From positions 4,677,501-4,741,500 of the forward strand of contig SPDT01000006.1 of assembly GCA_008477525.1 (NCBI GenBank): a DNA stretch of 64,000 nt, written 5' to 3'. The notes beneath the pieces were generated by a model that was not told where the DNA came from, did not search any database, and worked only from the letters and a program-made list of their open reading frames with translations. This DNA is from Hypomyces perniciosus. Its lineage: Eukaryota; Ascomycota; Sordariomycetes; Hypocreales; Hypocreaceae. Position 1 is the stretch's first letter, and each line of letters opens with the position of its first letter. Positions 24,364 to 35,833 of this stretch are shown here, in pieces. Both the position numbers and the translations under genes were made by a program.

Positions 24364-25331
24364 TTGAACCGTTTTATACGACTTTGTTGGTGTTGAAGGA
24401 CCATGTGGTTTTTGTTTCATTTGTTGGCATTAAGTTGGTTTATGACGCGGGTTTCCTTTCCTTTTGACATGAACTTCAGTCACTGGCTTCGGGGTGGGAT
24501 GTTTTGATTAGATTTGTAGTTTCGATATATATCTGATAAATGGAAGTTCTGTCGTGTTCATATCGTGTATTAGGTATCTTTATCTTCTCTTGTGTGTTCG
24601 AGTCGTACGGTGGGGGTTAGGTACTGTGATGACCGCTATAAAGTAAACCAACCCCCAATTCCCAGCCCCATCATTGACCCCTGGCGCCGGTGACGGACAT
24701 TGATTCTACCACAGAATACAGAGCATCAATCTGCTAGTATAATGTTTACCGAACTCTATGCCGAAAAGATATCTCAGAATACTGAAGTAAGATATAATAT
24801 GAACAGCTCGCAATAGGGATCAATAGCAGACCAAAACTGTCTCTACACCATTCAGAGAACTATACCAAAATAGATACCCCTACATCCCCTCCTGAGCTGC
24901 TCCATATCTAGCGTATTGATGACTATACGGAGCATTATGGCGGTCAACTTTCGATAATTCGAGTCTCATCGACACTTCTATTTCCCATTCATGCCTAGGC
25001 CAGGCTTTGTACCCCGCAAGGTGGGGGAGGGGCTGTTGCGTGGAGCGTTCGTGGGGGTGCGCGAACTATGGATTTGGGTTCAGTGGCGTGGGGGATGACA
25101 TTACGGAGTACTCCGTACATATCATCCACCTCCTCCGAACCATTACTATTTCACAGATCTTCCTATATCTTTCATTTTTTCCCCCTTTAATCCTGTTTGT
25201 ATACGTGTACAAGTAGGGGATTTTATGAAGTGAGTCCATGTTACTTTGTAGATGGCCCCTCTACCATTCACTCACAAGCGTATAGGAAGAGGACAGAGTA
25301 GGGCAATACCACCAGCTCACCATTCACCATC
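24364..25331. other. Intergenic region upstream of the beta-mannosidase
   Basis: This is nearly 1 kb without a supported gene. It contains a perfect TACGGAGTACTCCGTA palindrome at 25102-25117, 215 bp before the beta-mannosidase ATG, and a C/T-rich stretch at 25125-25200 typical of a fungal core promoter. Confidence 0.6.
25102..25117. repeat. Palindromic copy of the dispersed TACGGAGTA motif
   Basis: This is a perfect 16-bp inverted repeat, identical to the copy at 3101-3116. It lies in the promoter region of the GH2 gene. Confidence 0.9.
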
Positions 25332-28094
25332 ATGTCTCATTCTAGGATCGAAATTGGCACTGGCTGGTCCTTCAGGCAGCAGGATGGTCCTTCACAAGAA
25401 TGGCTTCCCGTGGCCAAAGTTCCAACTCAGGTGCACATGGATCTTCTAGCCAACAAGAAGTATGCCTATATCCTGAGTATGATGGTACTGTACTGACATT
25501 TATCAGGATCCCAGATCCATTTGTGGACCTGAATGAACGCTCAGTGCAGTGGATCGGGAAGAAGGCATGGGAATACCAAGTATCTTTCACTGCCCCTCCG
25601 GCTTCATCCAAGGGTGATGCCGTCACTACGGATCTCGTCTTTGAAGGGCTCGATACCTTCGCCACTGTCTGCCTCAACGAGGCTAAGATTCTGGAAGCAG
25701 AAAACATGTTTGTTTCCTACCGCGTCAATGTCACTGAACACATTAAGCCCGGTGCAGAAAACAATATCCGTATCGTCTTCGACTCGGCCATCCTTCGCGG
25801 GGAAGAACTCATCAAGAAGCACAGCCACGAGCACAACTTCCTCGTCAGACAGACTGAGGCCAGTCGCATCCCTGTCCGGAAAGCACAGTACAACTGGGGC
25901 TGGGACTGGGGCCCCATTCTCATGACGGCTGGTCCTTGGAAGCCTGTCTATCTTGAGCAGTATGTTGCCAGAATTGACGATGTCTGGGCTCAGAATCAGG
26001 TCAGCGAGGATTTAAAGTCGTGTTCTGGATCTATTTTCACCAGAGTGGCTGGCAACACCTGCAAGGACGACAAAGTTCTATTATCTTTGTCCAAGGATGG
26101 TAACGTCGTTTTTGAGAAGGAGACCAACATCACGGCGAATGGCTTGATCGAAGTCCCCTTCAAGCTCAACGAACCGGAGCTCTGGTATCCCCTGGGATAC
26201 GGGTCCCAGACCCGATACCAGCTCCAAGCAAAGCTCATCCGCAATAACACCGAGCTTGATTCCCAGGCCAAGCTGATCGGATTCCGTCGCACTCAGCTCG
26301 TCCAGGAGCCAGACACCCTTGGGAAGTCATTCTACTTCCGTATCAACAACATCGATGTCTTTGCTGGTGGTTCGTGCTGGATTCCAGCGGACAGCTATCT
26401 TGCCGGCGTACCCGCACAGCGATACCGGGACTGGATCAAGCTCATGGCTGAAGGCAACCAAGTCATGATCCGAGTTTGGGGAGGTGGTGTCTACGAAGAG
26501 GATGCCCTGCTTGATGCAGCCGACGAATTTGGAATCCTTGTCTTCCATGACTTCCAATTTGCTTGTGGAAGCTACCCAGCGTATCCATCTTACCTCCAGA
26601 ATCTGGAACAGGAGGCGAGACAGCAGATTCGGCGCCTGCGGTCACATCCGTCCATGGTCATCTGGGCAGGTAACAACGAGGATTACCAAGTTCAGGAGAG
26701 GTATAAGCTTGACTATGACTTTGAGAACAAAGATACACAATCGTGGCTCAAGTCTACGTTCCCCGCCCGGTATCTCTATGAGCACTTCCTCCCGGAGTTG
26801 GTCAAGGAGGAGGACCCATACACGATCTATCATCCAAGCAGCCCCTGGGGCGACGGGAAGCCAACCGCGGACCCGACTGTGGGTGATATACACCAATGGA
26901 ACCGTACGTCACATCTCTCCTACATCCATATTTCATAGTACTAACACCCAACTAGTCTGGCACGGCGCCATGAACAAATATCAAGAAGCGTCCACCCTTG
27001 GAGGCCGCTTCGTCAGTGAATTCGGTATGGAAGCATACCCTCACCTCAGCACCACCCGTCGCATGGCCAGCGACCCATCCCAGCTCTACCCAGGCTCCAT
27101 GGTCCTCGACTTCCACAACAAAGGCATTGGCCACGAGCGCCGCATGATGACCTACGTCGTTGAAAACTTCCGCCCGCGCCACGACCTCGCTGGATACACT
27201 CACCTCACACAAGTCGTGCAAGCAGAGACGATGCGTGCCGCTTATAAGGCCTGGCGTCGTCAATGGGGAAAGCCGGGTAACCGTGGTTGTGGTGGTGTGC
27301 TAGTTTGGCAGCTTAATGATTGCTGGCCTACCATGTCCTGGGCCGTTGTCGATTATTTCCTCATCAAAAAACCCGCGTACTACGCTATTTCTCGTGCTCT
27401 GCGCCCTGTCGACATTGGCGTATCCCGCACATTCCACGACTGGACTCAGACAGGGTACTGGGTGGATGAGAACTCCGGCCTGGTAACCGGCCAAGTCGAC
27501 CAAACCCTCTCTGCTCGCAAGGGCACCTTTGACGTCTGGGTTGTCAGCAACAACATCCAGCCCGTTGAGGTCAAAGTGACTATACGCTTCATCTCTGTCC
27601 GCTCCGGCAAGGACGTCTCTCCTTCTACCACGACCACCATCACCGCTTCCGCAAACTCCACCACCAACGTCCTCCAGGAGAAGATCCTCCCACCCTCAAT
27701 CCCCAACCCAGACGACGAAACAGCGCCCTTCTCCACCTCTCAATACGACCCCTTTGTCGTACACGTCACTCTCACAGATGCCTCCACAGGTACCACCCTC
27801 GCCACTGACACGGCCTGGCCTGAGCCAATCAAGTTCCTAGACATGCCCGACCGGGGGGTCACATTCGAGGTCTCACCATCCAAGGACCAAATTGTAGTAT
27901 CAGCGCAACGACCCGTCAAGGGCTTTGTGTTTGAAGAAGTGGAGGGCTTGAAGCTGAGTGACAATGGCTTTGACGTTGTGCCTGGGGAGAAGCAGACGAT
28001 CAAGGTGGAGGGGAGCCTGACGGCGGATAAGTTGCTATGGACGTATGTTGGTGCTGCGGAGGCGTCATTGGAGATACCTAAAAGCTCACTTTAA
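25332..28094 (+). CDS. mndB: Beta-mannosidase, glycoside hydrolase family 2, intracellular type B (887 aa)
   Basis: Exons are 25332-25459, 25507-26903 and 26956-28094. The introns are 47 and 52 bp, in phases 2 and 1. The short first exon supplies the expected N-terminus (MSHSRIEIGTGWSFRQQDG), which a start at 25400 would miss, and joins at LLANK to IPDPFVDLNE. GH2 architecture is clear: a sugar-binding beta domain, an immunoglobulin-like domain, then the TIM barrel. Signatures include YNWGWDWGP, MIRVWGGGVYE, WAGNNED with the acid/base Glu at about 434, and SEFGMEAYP with the nucleophile Glu at about 530. The enzyme removes terminal beta-1,4-linked mannose from manno-oligosaccharides. There is no signal peptide, which matches the cytoplasmic MndB group rather than secreted MndA. 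The final intron was placed so that HQWN is followed by WHGAMNKYQ. Confidence 0.93.
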
Positions 28095-29103
28095 GGAGAG
28101 GTTCAAATACTGTACGTGTGTTGTGGTAGATTATTAAATTAAACGTATTGGATTCTTCATTTAGTTGTGGCCCCCCTACTTCATGGGTGGCTATTAGGAG
28201 GGTGAAAAGGGGTTGGACATGGGGAGAAAGAGACTTTTTGGGGGGGATTAGCAAGCGAGTCGCACCCCATACAAACAAAAATTGACCGCAACTACGTAGT
28301 ATTGCTCACGCATTCAAGAGACTTCTACAAGGTGATCCTCAGTTTAGAGAGGGTTTAGATCAAACTCGATAGTGAAATCGACCTTTGTCTATATCAGCCT
28401 TGACGCAGTCGCCTTTATACTAACCAACAAACAGGTAATAATAAAAAATGACCACAAAATACATATGCTCAAACGGGACAAGGGGCTCACACTCGTCTGA
28501 CTAGATAGAGGTTTATCTACGCGCATCGAGGGAGTAGCTAGGTACTGATGGTTCGAACTTGTATAGGGGGTAACTCAATGTAAAGGAGTGTCTGGTACCA
28601 GCAAATTGCGATGCAGTATTGTGTGCTCCGCATTCCACAATTCCTTGTCACCGGTTCGGTCTTTATTTCACTTCCTTCAAAGCTGCCCATCTCGACATCC
28701 CTTACCCTCCTGTCTTTTATATACTCCCTTGGTGGTCGATAGATTGTATGCTCACGAATATGGATAAGAGTGAGATCCTCGCCACTGAGATGATTTGTTG
28801 TCAATTAAATAAGTAGGTCGAGTTGCAGCCTAGTTGGTGTTGGTTGTGTTTGTCTGCGTCCACAACAAAAGCCTGTCGTCATATGACTAGAAAATCATGA
28901 AGAGTGCTGCCATCCCATACCATACAACAAAATATGAGAATATTGACTTTCATTGCCCAATAAGGTTTATTTAACGCAGTGATTCAGGTGCAGGATAGAC
29001 AAAAGATGGAGCAGATGCATCATGAGATGAACCAAAATTAGAGATACGCTAGGGTAACCCCTACTTAGGCAAAAGGGAGCTTCTGGGTCTTCAACAAAAA
29101 CAA
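28095..29103. other. Intergenic region between beta-mannosidase and tRNA-Arg
   Basis: I see no gene in this 1 kb. Small frames such as 28538-28804 (-) have no support. Composition falls toward AT after 28400. Confidence 0.6.
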
Positions 29104-29176
29104 GCCCCCTTGGCCTAATGGCTAAGGCGCAAGACTTCTAATCTTGAGATTGTGGGTTCGAGTCCCACAGGGGGCT
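29104..29176 (+). tRNA. tRNA-Arg (anticodon UCU), no intron
   Basis: The 73-nt sequence folds as a full cloverleaf. The acceptor arms GCCCCCT and AGGGGGC pair, followed by discriminator T at 29176. The D-arm is GGCC...GGC, and the anticodon stem CAAGA/TCTTG carries the loop CTTCTAA, so the anticodon is TCT and reads AGA. The T-arm is TGTGG-GTTCGAG-TCCCACA in outline, with a good B box (GGTTCGAGTCC). The A box (TGGCCTAATGG) is also present. It decodes AGA arginine codons in the cytoplasm. An extremely AT-rich decayed region begins immediately downstream. Confidence 0.95.
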
Positions 29177-29690
29177 TATCATTCAGGCGATTCATTTTTT
29201 CCTTGTGCTCGCTATTTTTTTTGTAAGTCCGGCTACTTACTATTGAGAAGTTATAAAAGTAATTAAATAAAAAGGGTTTAAATTTAAAAAGTGAAAAGTT
29301 TTAAATTTTAAGCCTTTTTACATAATTTTTTTATTAATTAATTACTTGATCTTTTATTTAATTTAATATTAATAATTATTAATTTATATAAGTAAAAAAA
29401 ACTTTAAAAATAGCTTTAAATTTAAATTAATAATATAAATATTAATTTAAAAACAGCTATTAATAAATAAACTGTTATAAAAGGTTTGAACTATAACGAA
29501 ACTTAATAGTTTATATTAGTAAAATAATTTAATATAATAGTAAAGTTTTAACTTATTGATAATAATTTTATAAAAACTTAATGTAATATTAATAGCAGTA
29601 TTATTTCTTATATACCTTTTATATATATAAAGATACCTGATTATCTACTATTTACTTAGACTTTTTAATGCAAGTTGTTCCACTCTTTTA
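29177..29690. repeat. Extremely AT-rich tract, probable RIP-decayed sequence
   Basis: From about 29,210 to 29,690 the sequence is nearly all A and T with many TTTAAA, TAATTA and TTTAAATTTAAA strings and almost no CpG. No frame is open for long. The abrupt change from normal composition at the tRNA suggests a transposon inserted beside a Pol III gene and later mutated by repeat-induced point mutation, but no terminal repeats or transposase remains are visible. Confidence 0.65.
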
Positions 29691-29751
29691 TATTATCCTC
29701 CCCGATTTCACCGACAGAGACTATGGTCCCTTAGATATAAGCCGGAGAGAT

Positions 29752-29833
29752 AAATAGAGATGGAATTCAGGTGCCATTTGACCCCTATAGAGTGTAATGA
29801 CTGCTGACTACACGAGCCCCATATACGCGACAG
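29752..29833 (+). repeat. Diverged dispersed repeat, copy 1
   Basis: The sequence beginning AATAGAGATGGAATTCAGG aligns over about 80 bp with 32153-32232 when a few gaps are allowed. The shared blocks are ATAGAGATGG, TGACC, GCTGACTA and the end CGAC/GCAACAG. The divergence fits old, mutated copies. Confidence 0.5.
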
Positions 29834-32152
29834 CTCCTTGTTGGGTTGAAGATGGTTGATCGGATAGATTAAAGATAGCCAGACTTAGCCGACTACTATT
29901 ACGAAGGTCTACGGCTAGATGTGGAAGGAAAACGGGCGGATTTAGTGGAAAACGGGCAGATGTGTAGCAAGAGAATGGGGATATTTGGAGATGACCGAGG
30001 GTGGTGGTTACAAATATGCCCGATGGAGCGGGTCATTTTGGGTGGACTATAAAAAGGGCAATAGGAAAACAGCCCGAGGTGGCGGGCAGACTTAACAACG
30101 CAGATAACTGAATATAGCCGAAATTGGTGACGCTCAAATAACCCTATATTATGTTAAAAATGCTGATATTTTATGGCCGCGTTACGCGGCAATTCCATAT
30201 GGGCATTAATGAAGCCGCCTTTTCGGAGCGAGTGTCAAGAAGTAATAGGAGTACATGAAGAGAATGATGGAGTCTGCAAAGGAGTCCTATCCGCTTAGCT
30301 GGAGTCTAGTAAGTAAGGAGCCAGTAAAGAACTGTATTGATCTCTGGCCTTCCCTAAAGCTTGGGTGGAAGCCCTCATTTTATACATATTCTAGGGCAGC
30401 CTCCCTTGAAGGGAGAGTCACTCTCCCTCCAAGGGGAACCTCGTCCTATCCCTTCCGTCACCTTCCTGCATTCCTGACAGCGAGCACAACCGGCGTGTCT
30501 ATCTTCTAACGACTGATATAGCACATATCGCTTCAAATACCCCGAGGTAATAGATTGGCAGTCTATTTTTTGCAGATCCCGTTCTATAGTAACGTTAGCA
30601 TTTAGATATCATAAGGGACTATCATTCATACCAGAAGTTTGTCAACAAAACACACATAAGGAAAACAGCATTTGTTAGGGCCACTGTGTGGGCAGGATGA
30701 ACCACCAGGCAAGCACCGAATCTAACAGAGGTTAATATAGGTATATCACTATACTCTAGTTACCAGTATATACCTGTGCAGATCCAAGGGTTGCAAAGGC
30801 CAGGATAAGGCCGTAGGTAAGATCAGAAGGACGCATAGTAGAGAGAATAATAATGTAGTTGAAGAAGTTTTTAGCAAGGTCGTATTCGATAATGTTACTA
30901 GATTATGTTCTCAGAGAATATACTACAGCAGTGCGAGTTTTTATAAGAAAACTACCAGGTATACTCTCACTCTATTAGTGCTATAGTGACTAAGGAATTC
31001 TACATTACAATCTAGTAGGTGGATTCCGCTTACTAGAAGGGCATGGTTCATAGTTTTCAGCTAAGTAAGTATCAGCTGATAACAGAGCGATTATAATGGG
31101 ATATGCATATTTTTACAGTAATTTAAGTCTTTTTTTTAACGTAAAAGCAGCTGATATTATAGTGGGGTAGTGTAGCAATATAGCCGTCCGCGGGCTCGAA
31201 AGCGTTCTCGAACGTAGCGAGACAAGGGTATCATGTATGCAGCCCACAAGGATCTCAAACGTTAAGACATTTACTCGGATACTCCGTATATTTATTTTAA
31301 TTATCCGGTTATAATACAAGTGCTGGTGCGTTTTCCAGAATACTTATTTCCAATTATATGTCTTATACTCTGTATTGATGCTTAAGTCTTGGTGTATTCC
31401 ACTATGCTATTAAGATCATAGTGTGGGGGCTTGCTTGCATTCATTTAATACTTCGTACGGAGTATTTGTATCTGAGATCCTGGGATGTACGGACTACGGA
31501 GTAAATACGGATCCCAGCATGCAGGCTGCGGAATTGGAGAATAGCCAACTCGCCTTTCCCCCAGTGCCATCACATATACATAATGTGGTCGTGGCACAGG
31601 TCTCGTATGATAATTGGGCAGTGGGGTTTCTGTTTACTGACAACGAGATAGATGAGAACTAAGGGCATTATCTTATAATTAGAAAGAACGCGTCGTGTTT
31701 CCTAAGTACTACAAATTGGCCAGTCGGGTAGCCATGTGTAATAAGGACAATTTTTCCCCCCATATAGTCATGATATGGTATTAACATAGATGGAATTCAA
31801 GTACTACTTGGTCTGGCCTTTAATGGGTAATATAAACAGACCCTATCTTGTGCGATGTCTGCTAAGGTACGCCTTCTAGATCATCAAAACTACTCGTAGA
31901 ATCAACTTATGCATTCCGTATTACTAATCTGGCTAGCTGCTGCGGCTGAATCTGTACTCCATATGTACTCCGTACACCAAGTGCTGTATTCGGCCATATT
32001 TGGCAGACACCGATCTATGCTTAGAAAAACTTTAGGCACTAAAATGCGGACGCTGAACCCGGGTCCTACTTTTTATCTTCTATTAGCCTTTATTGCTAGG
32101 TACTCCTAACTCCATTTAACAGAAGGCACAGAAGAGAAGAAGACCACAGCAG

Positions 32153-32232
32153 CGAATAGAGATGGATTCTGGTGATCTGTGACCTTATGCTATGATGACA
32201 CAGCTGACTATACACTCGGCGATATGCAACAG
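32153..32232 (+). repeat. Diverged dispersed repeat, copy 2
   Basis: This is the partner of the copy at 29752. A weaker third copy starts near 31787 (AGATGGAATTCAAGT). All three lie in the same orientation within the decayed region. Confidence 0.5.
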
Positions 32233-33987
32233 GTTCGTGGGAAGTCCACAGGGACTCAGATCGTCTACGCGTTAACTCCTGTCAAGGCACCCAGGGTTAC
32301 TGCGTGTCGCTATTTTATTGGTTAGGATTCACATTTGCCCTTATTCGGGAGGGGGTGCAAGCCTAACGCTGGCTATGCCCGTAAATGTCGGGGTGTATGT
32401 ATATAATCGATATCGGTTCTGCCGTCGTGTACGAGTACGGAGTACGAAACGGTGCTGGTGTACTTTGTACTCCAAAAACGGAATCATGTGCAAAAAAATG
32501 GAAGACATCCAACTCAAGAAAAGAGCTTCACGGGATCCCGTACATTACAATGGATATCCTGTTGAGCCAGACGCCCCACCGTGTGAGGCACATATTGGCT
32601 GGCCCGTGATACAGTGGTCGACATGATTAGCAAAGACTGGCGTGAATGAGAATCGGGTGGATGAATGGGCACTAACACCCCAGACGACCAAGTTTCCCTT
32701 CCCACATAGCTCTAGGCTTTCGAGAATTCTCACGAGACGCTCGTGTACCTCACTTGTCACATCGGGACTTTGAGCATAAATGGTCGGTGGCCTCTTTGGC
32801 CTGTTGAAGAGGGGGTGAGTAAGCGTTCAGCTAGCGCGCGGACTCCACGGCGGTTCTAATGTAGCAGGTTGCATTCTGCAAGCAAAAATGTAAAGTATAT
32901 TGCTTTAATGCTCTGTCAGATCTCTTTTTCTTATCGATTCTAGATAGAATAGACTGTGTACGCCTGGGTGAGGATGTCGTAGAAAGAGGGGTTCCAAGGA
33001 TCACTTGAAAGCGCTGCCGAGTCGGTGTTATAATTGCGAAAATAGATAGACTCAGAGGAGGAGACTGAAAGAATGAGAGAATGAGTTAGAGCCGAGATCT
33101 CAGGGTCCATGTCCACCTGACAGGCTTCAATCGACGCCATTACATGACCTCAAATGTGCGTCGCCACATACTGAAAGCGCGCGCGAAGGCAGCAGCCCTG
33201 CCCAGCCTGAAATTACAAGGCAGTTCGTTTCTCATTTCAGTTCTGAGGGCGAATCAGCGGCAAACTACGAAGTACAGGACGCTTAGAAGGGGAGGCGCCT
33301 TCGGATTGCCCGCAATGCTGTTAGTGATATATGTGACCTGTCATGTTAAGCGCTCTGGCAAAAGAGTTGACCTACTGTGTTACGCTACGAAGCACGAAGT
33401 ACGGACTACATAACAGCAAGTTATACTGGGTTATATGCGTTATTAAGCAATATGTCTCCCAGCGACGTGCCAATCATAGTACTCAGACTTAAGCGGCCAG
33501 CACTCCCTCAGAAATGTCCGACTTTGAGGCCCCCCTGGTAACGGCCAGCGCGACACATCTCATATTACCTTATTTAGCCGCCATACAGGGAGATAGTTTC
33601 CATGAATGGAGAGAGTCTATTACTGATACTGCGGCCAACTTGCCAAACCGCTATACCGGGCCATTATACCGGGCCGACAAACGTGAAATGTACAACTCAG
33701 AAATTGTTGCTGACAACGTAGCTTTCATGCATGTTTGTTATTTGACACAACTCTGCCCCTGCTCTATGTGATGGAAAGGTTAGTATTCGTACAGGCTTGG
33801 CCTTAGAAGCATAAATAGACGCTATAGCCTCTCGATAATGTCTTCGAACAAGACCCGACTTCATTCTCCAAGCTCCCCGCTTAGCATTCATCGAGAGCCC
33901 ACTCACGCCTACTCATTTCACAATCGCCAATATCTTTCGGTCATTCATTGTTCATCTCTCTTAAGCCTCTGATCCTCTCAACTCGCT

Positions 33988-34590
33988 ATGAGACTCTTCT
34001 CTCGCTCCAACACTGGTTCGCCCACGACCTCTCAGACCCAGGGTAACCAGACTCGGGCCAAGAAGGGCTCTAGAAGTCAAACCGTGATAACGGAGCGAAA
34101 TGGCGAAGCATACAGAGGTGACCCACAAGACATGAGTATTCCGGAATCCACAAGGACAGGTTCCTATGTAAGCAATCATCCAACTTCTATTAAAATAGTA
34201 CCAGACTGGAACGGGTGATCAACCAGAGTACAAGTACTCCAGGCATCTGATGTGAGGTGTCAAGTCCAGGAGGCACCATCAAGACTGAAGTCCTTTCGCG
34301 GGTAGCCTAAGCACTATCACAATCAACCACCGCCTTATAGGGAATACCCAATCGTTGCGAGTCAGCAGAACGGGTCGGCTTCTGGTAACTTCAGATATGG
34401 TGATCCCGGCCCTGTAAGAGCCTTCTACAACGATAGCAACAGGAGTGAGTTTGATGTCGACTACCACGATTCGCTAAGGGCCCCTATTTGGCCACGAAAC
34501 GGGAAGAAGCAAGCGCTCACCCCTTACACTGTCGCATTATATCATCCGGCTCCTACCTATACCGACACCAGTACCTTGAGGCGCGAATGA
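33988..34590 (+). CDS. Orphan two-exon gene of unknown function (158 aa)
   Basis: Exon 1, 33988-34214, encodes MRLFSRSNTGSPTTSQTQGN... to PDWN(G). Exon 2, 34341-34590, encodes EYPIVASQQNGSASGNFRYG... to TDTSTLRRE-stop. The intron 34215-34340 (GTGATC...TTATAG, 126 bp) is phase 2 and closes correctly. The 82 codons of exon 2 are open and clearly protein-like, which argues for a real gene in an otherwise decayed region. A different splicing (introns 34168-34198 and GTGAGG at about 34252) also closes, but its first intron would be only 31 bp. The protein is small, polar and Tyr/Asn/Ser-rich, with no signal peptide or membrane segment. I do not recognise it. Possibly a lineage-specific gene. Confidence 0.5.
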
Positions 34591-35833
34591 GTCCCTCATT
34601 CGTCACAGTAAACATGCGAGGTGAGTATTCGTTCCCAAACCGAGCTCGTCTTGAACCTCATGGATAACCTATATTGCCAGATTGCGCGCCTGGGGTCGCC
34701 TTCTGGAGGGCTGTGGAATGCCATAAGGCTTTTTATATACATGGTTGGAATTTTATTCTATGCTTAGCGAGGAGAGCTCCGGTTTCAGTATTATTTTGTC
34801 GAACATCAAGCCTAGACTCTTGTTTAAAGATTGTCAATGCCACCGATTTAACTGATTCGAGATTATTGAGATCCAAATAGAGGAACTTTGTTTTGTCTGG
34901 TAGAGGGTTAGAGTACTTGTTATTATAGCTCGGATTGATTTCCCTGCGTGATCCTGGGTATATAAAAAAAATATTTACCAAAATTCAGCTCAAAAAAGCT
35001 ATCTAGCACTCGTCGATTAGCCATTGTAGCTCACTTTCGATCGAGAGGTCATGCAGATGGTGGCATGGTGGTGTAAAGCAACTTGCACAGGTCGAATCTG
35101 ATGCCAAAGCTACATAATTGCCCTGCTCCCCTATTCTGGAAGTGCAAGAACATACAGTATTTCGGAGCAGCATCGCATTTACTATCTCAGAACTTGAAAT
35201 GGAGGACCCTTACAATGCTGAGACTACGGTGTATGAGAGGAGGCGAGACGCAGCTATGGAAGCATAGTCGAGTCATCAACTTGCTTTATATGATGCATAT
35301 ATACCCAACACAGCATTGGAATTCACCACTGCGTGAATCTTATGCATCTACGACTACTTGTCCTCCAAAGAACAGTTCAGGCCTCCATGGCAGTGTATAC
35401 GACATATCACTTTCAGGCACCATGGGTGTTGGGCATTAACATCACAATACTCCCCTCCGGCTGCATATTTCAGTATACAGAAGTTGAGCTGCAGGAAATA
35501 CGGGGAACTTGGGACATTATTGTATGAAGGACGAGCACAAACTCCCGTTATTGAAAGGGCAGATCCCATTCATCACCCAGGCTCAGGATTGCCAGTCGGT
35601 ACTCTAACGTCTCCTTGCCGCCAACCCTGTCAACAAGAAATCTGTTTTTTTGCTCATCTTTGCTTCTAACAACCAGACGGGACATTCAGTCATACTATTT
35701 TTCTTGGATGTACCTAGCCTGACTAACACTGTAGAGGGTTTCAATATCTCGTGTCTCGCATCGTATACAGACGGCTGGCTGAGACTCCATAAAACGCAGC
35801 TTAGGTTACCCAACCTGTTTACATTCAGCAAAC
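34591..35833. other. Intergenic region upstream of the membrane ankyrin gene
   Basis: I find no supported gene. A canonical-looking intron pair (GTGAGT at 34620 and ATTGCCAG at 34680) lies just downstream of the orphan gene and may be a 3' UTR intron or part of another model. ORFs at 35083-35439 and 35358-35669 are unsupported. Confidence 0.5.

Larger units (their letters stand above)
29691..33987. other. Decayed accessory DNA without intact genes
   Basis: This stretch of over 4 kb has low complexity and many stops. It holds two or three diverged copies of one repeat (29752, 31787, 32153), a cluster of five TACGGAGTA motifs (31280, 31456, 31495, 31966, 32436), and a protein-like fragment on the minus strand near 30765-30895 (reading STMRPSDLTYGLILAFATL) with no intact ORF. 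A 66-aa minus frame at 32940-33140 and an 84-aa plus frame at 30255-30509 are the best small ORFs, but neither resembles anything I know. Confidence 0.55.

Noticed and set aside
26484..28094. Separate 536-codon ORF starting inside the beta-mannosidase
   Set aside because: Its first part is an out-of-frame reading of exon 2. From 26956 it is exon 3 of the same GH2 gene, joined by the intron 26904-26955.
5209..28094. Secondary-metabolite or catabolic cluster around the two Zn2Cys6 genes
   Set aside because: No synthase, P450, transporter or tailoring enzyme lies nearby; neighbours are unrelated housekeeping genes and one isolated beta-mannosidase.
29177..33987. Intact transposon (transposase or reverse transcriptase)
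   Set aside because: No open frame, catalytic motif, target-site duplication or long terminal repeat could be identified; only decayed sequence is visible.
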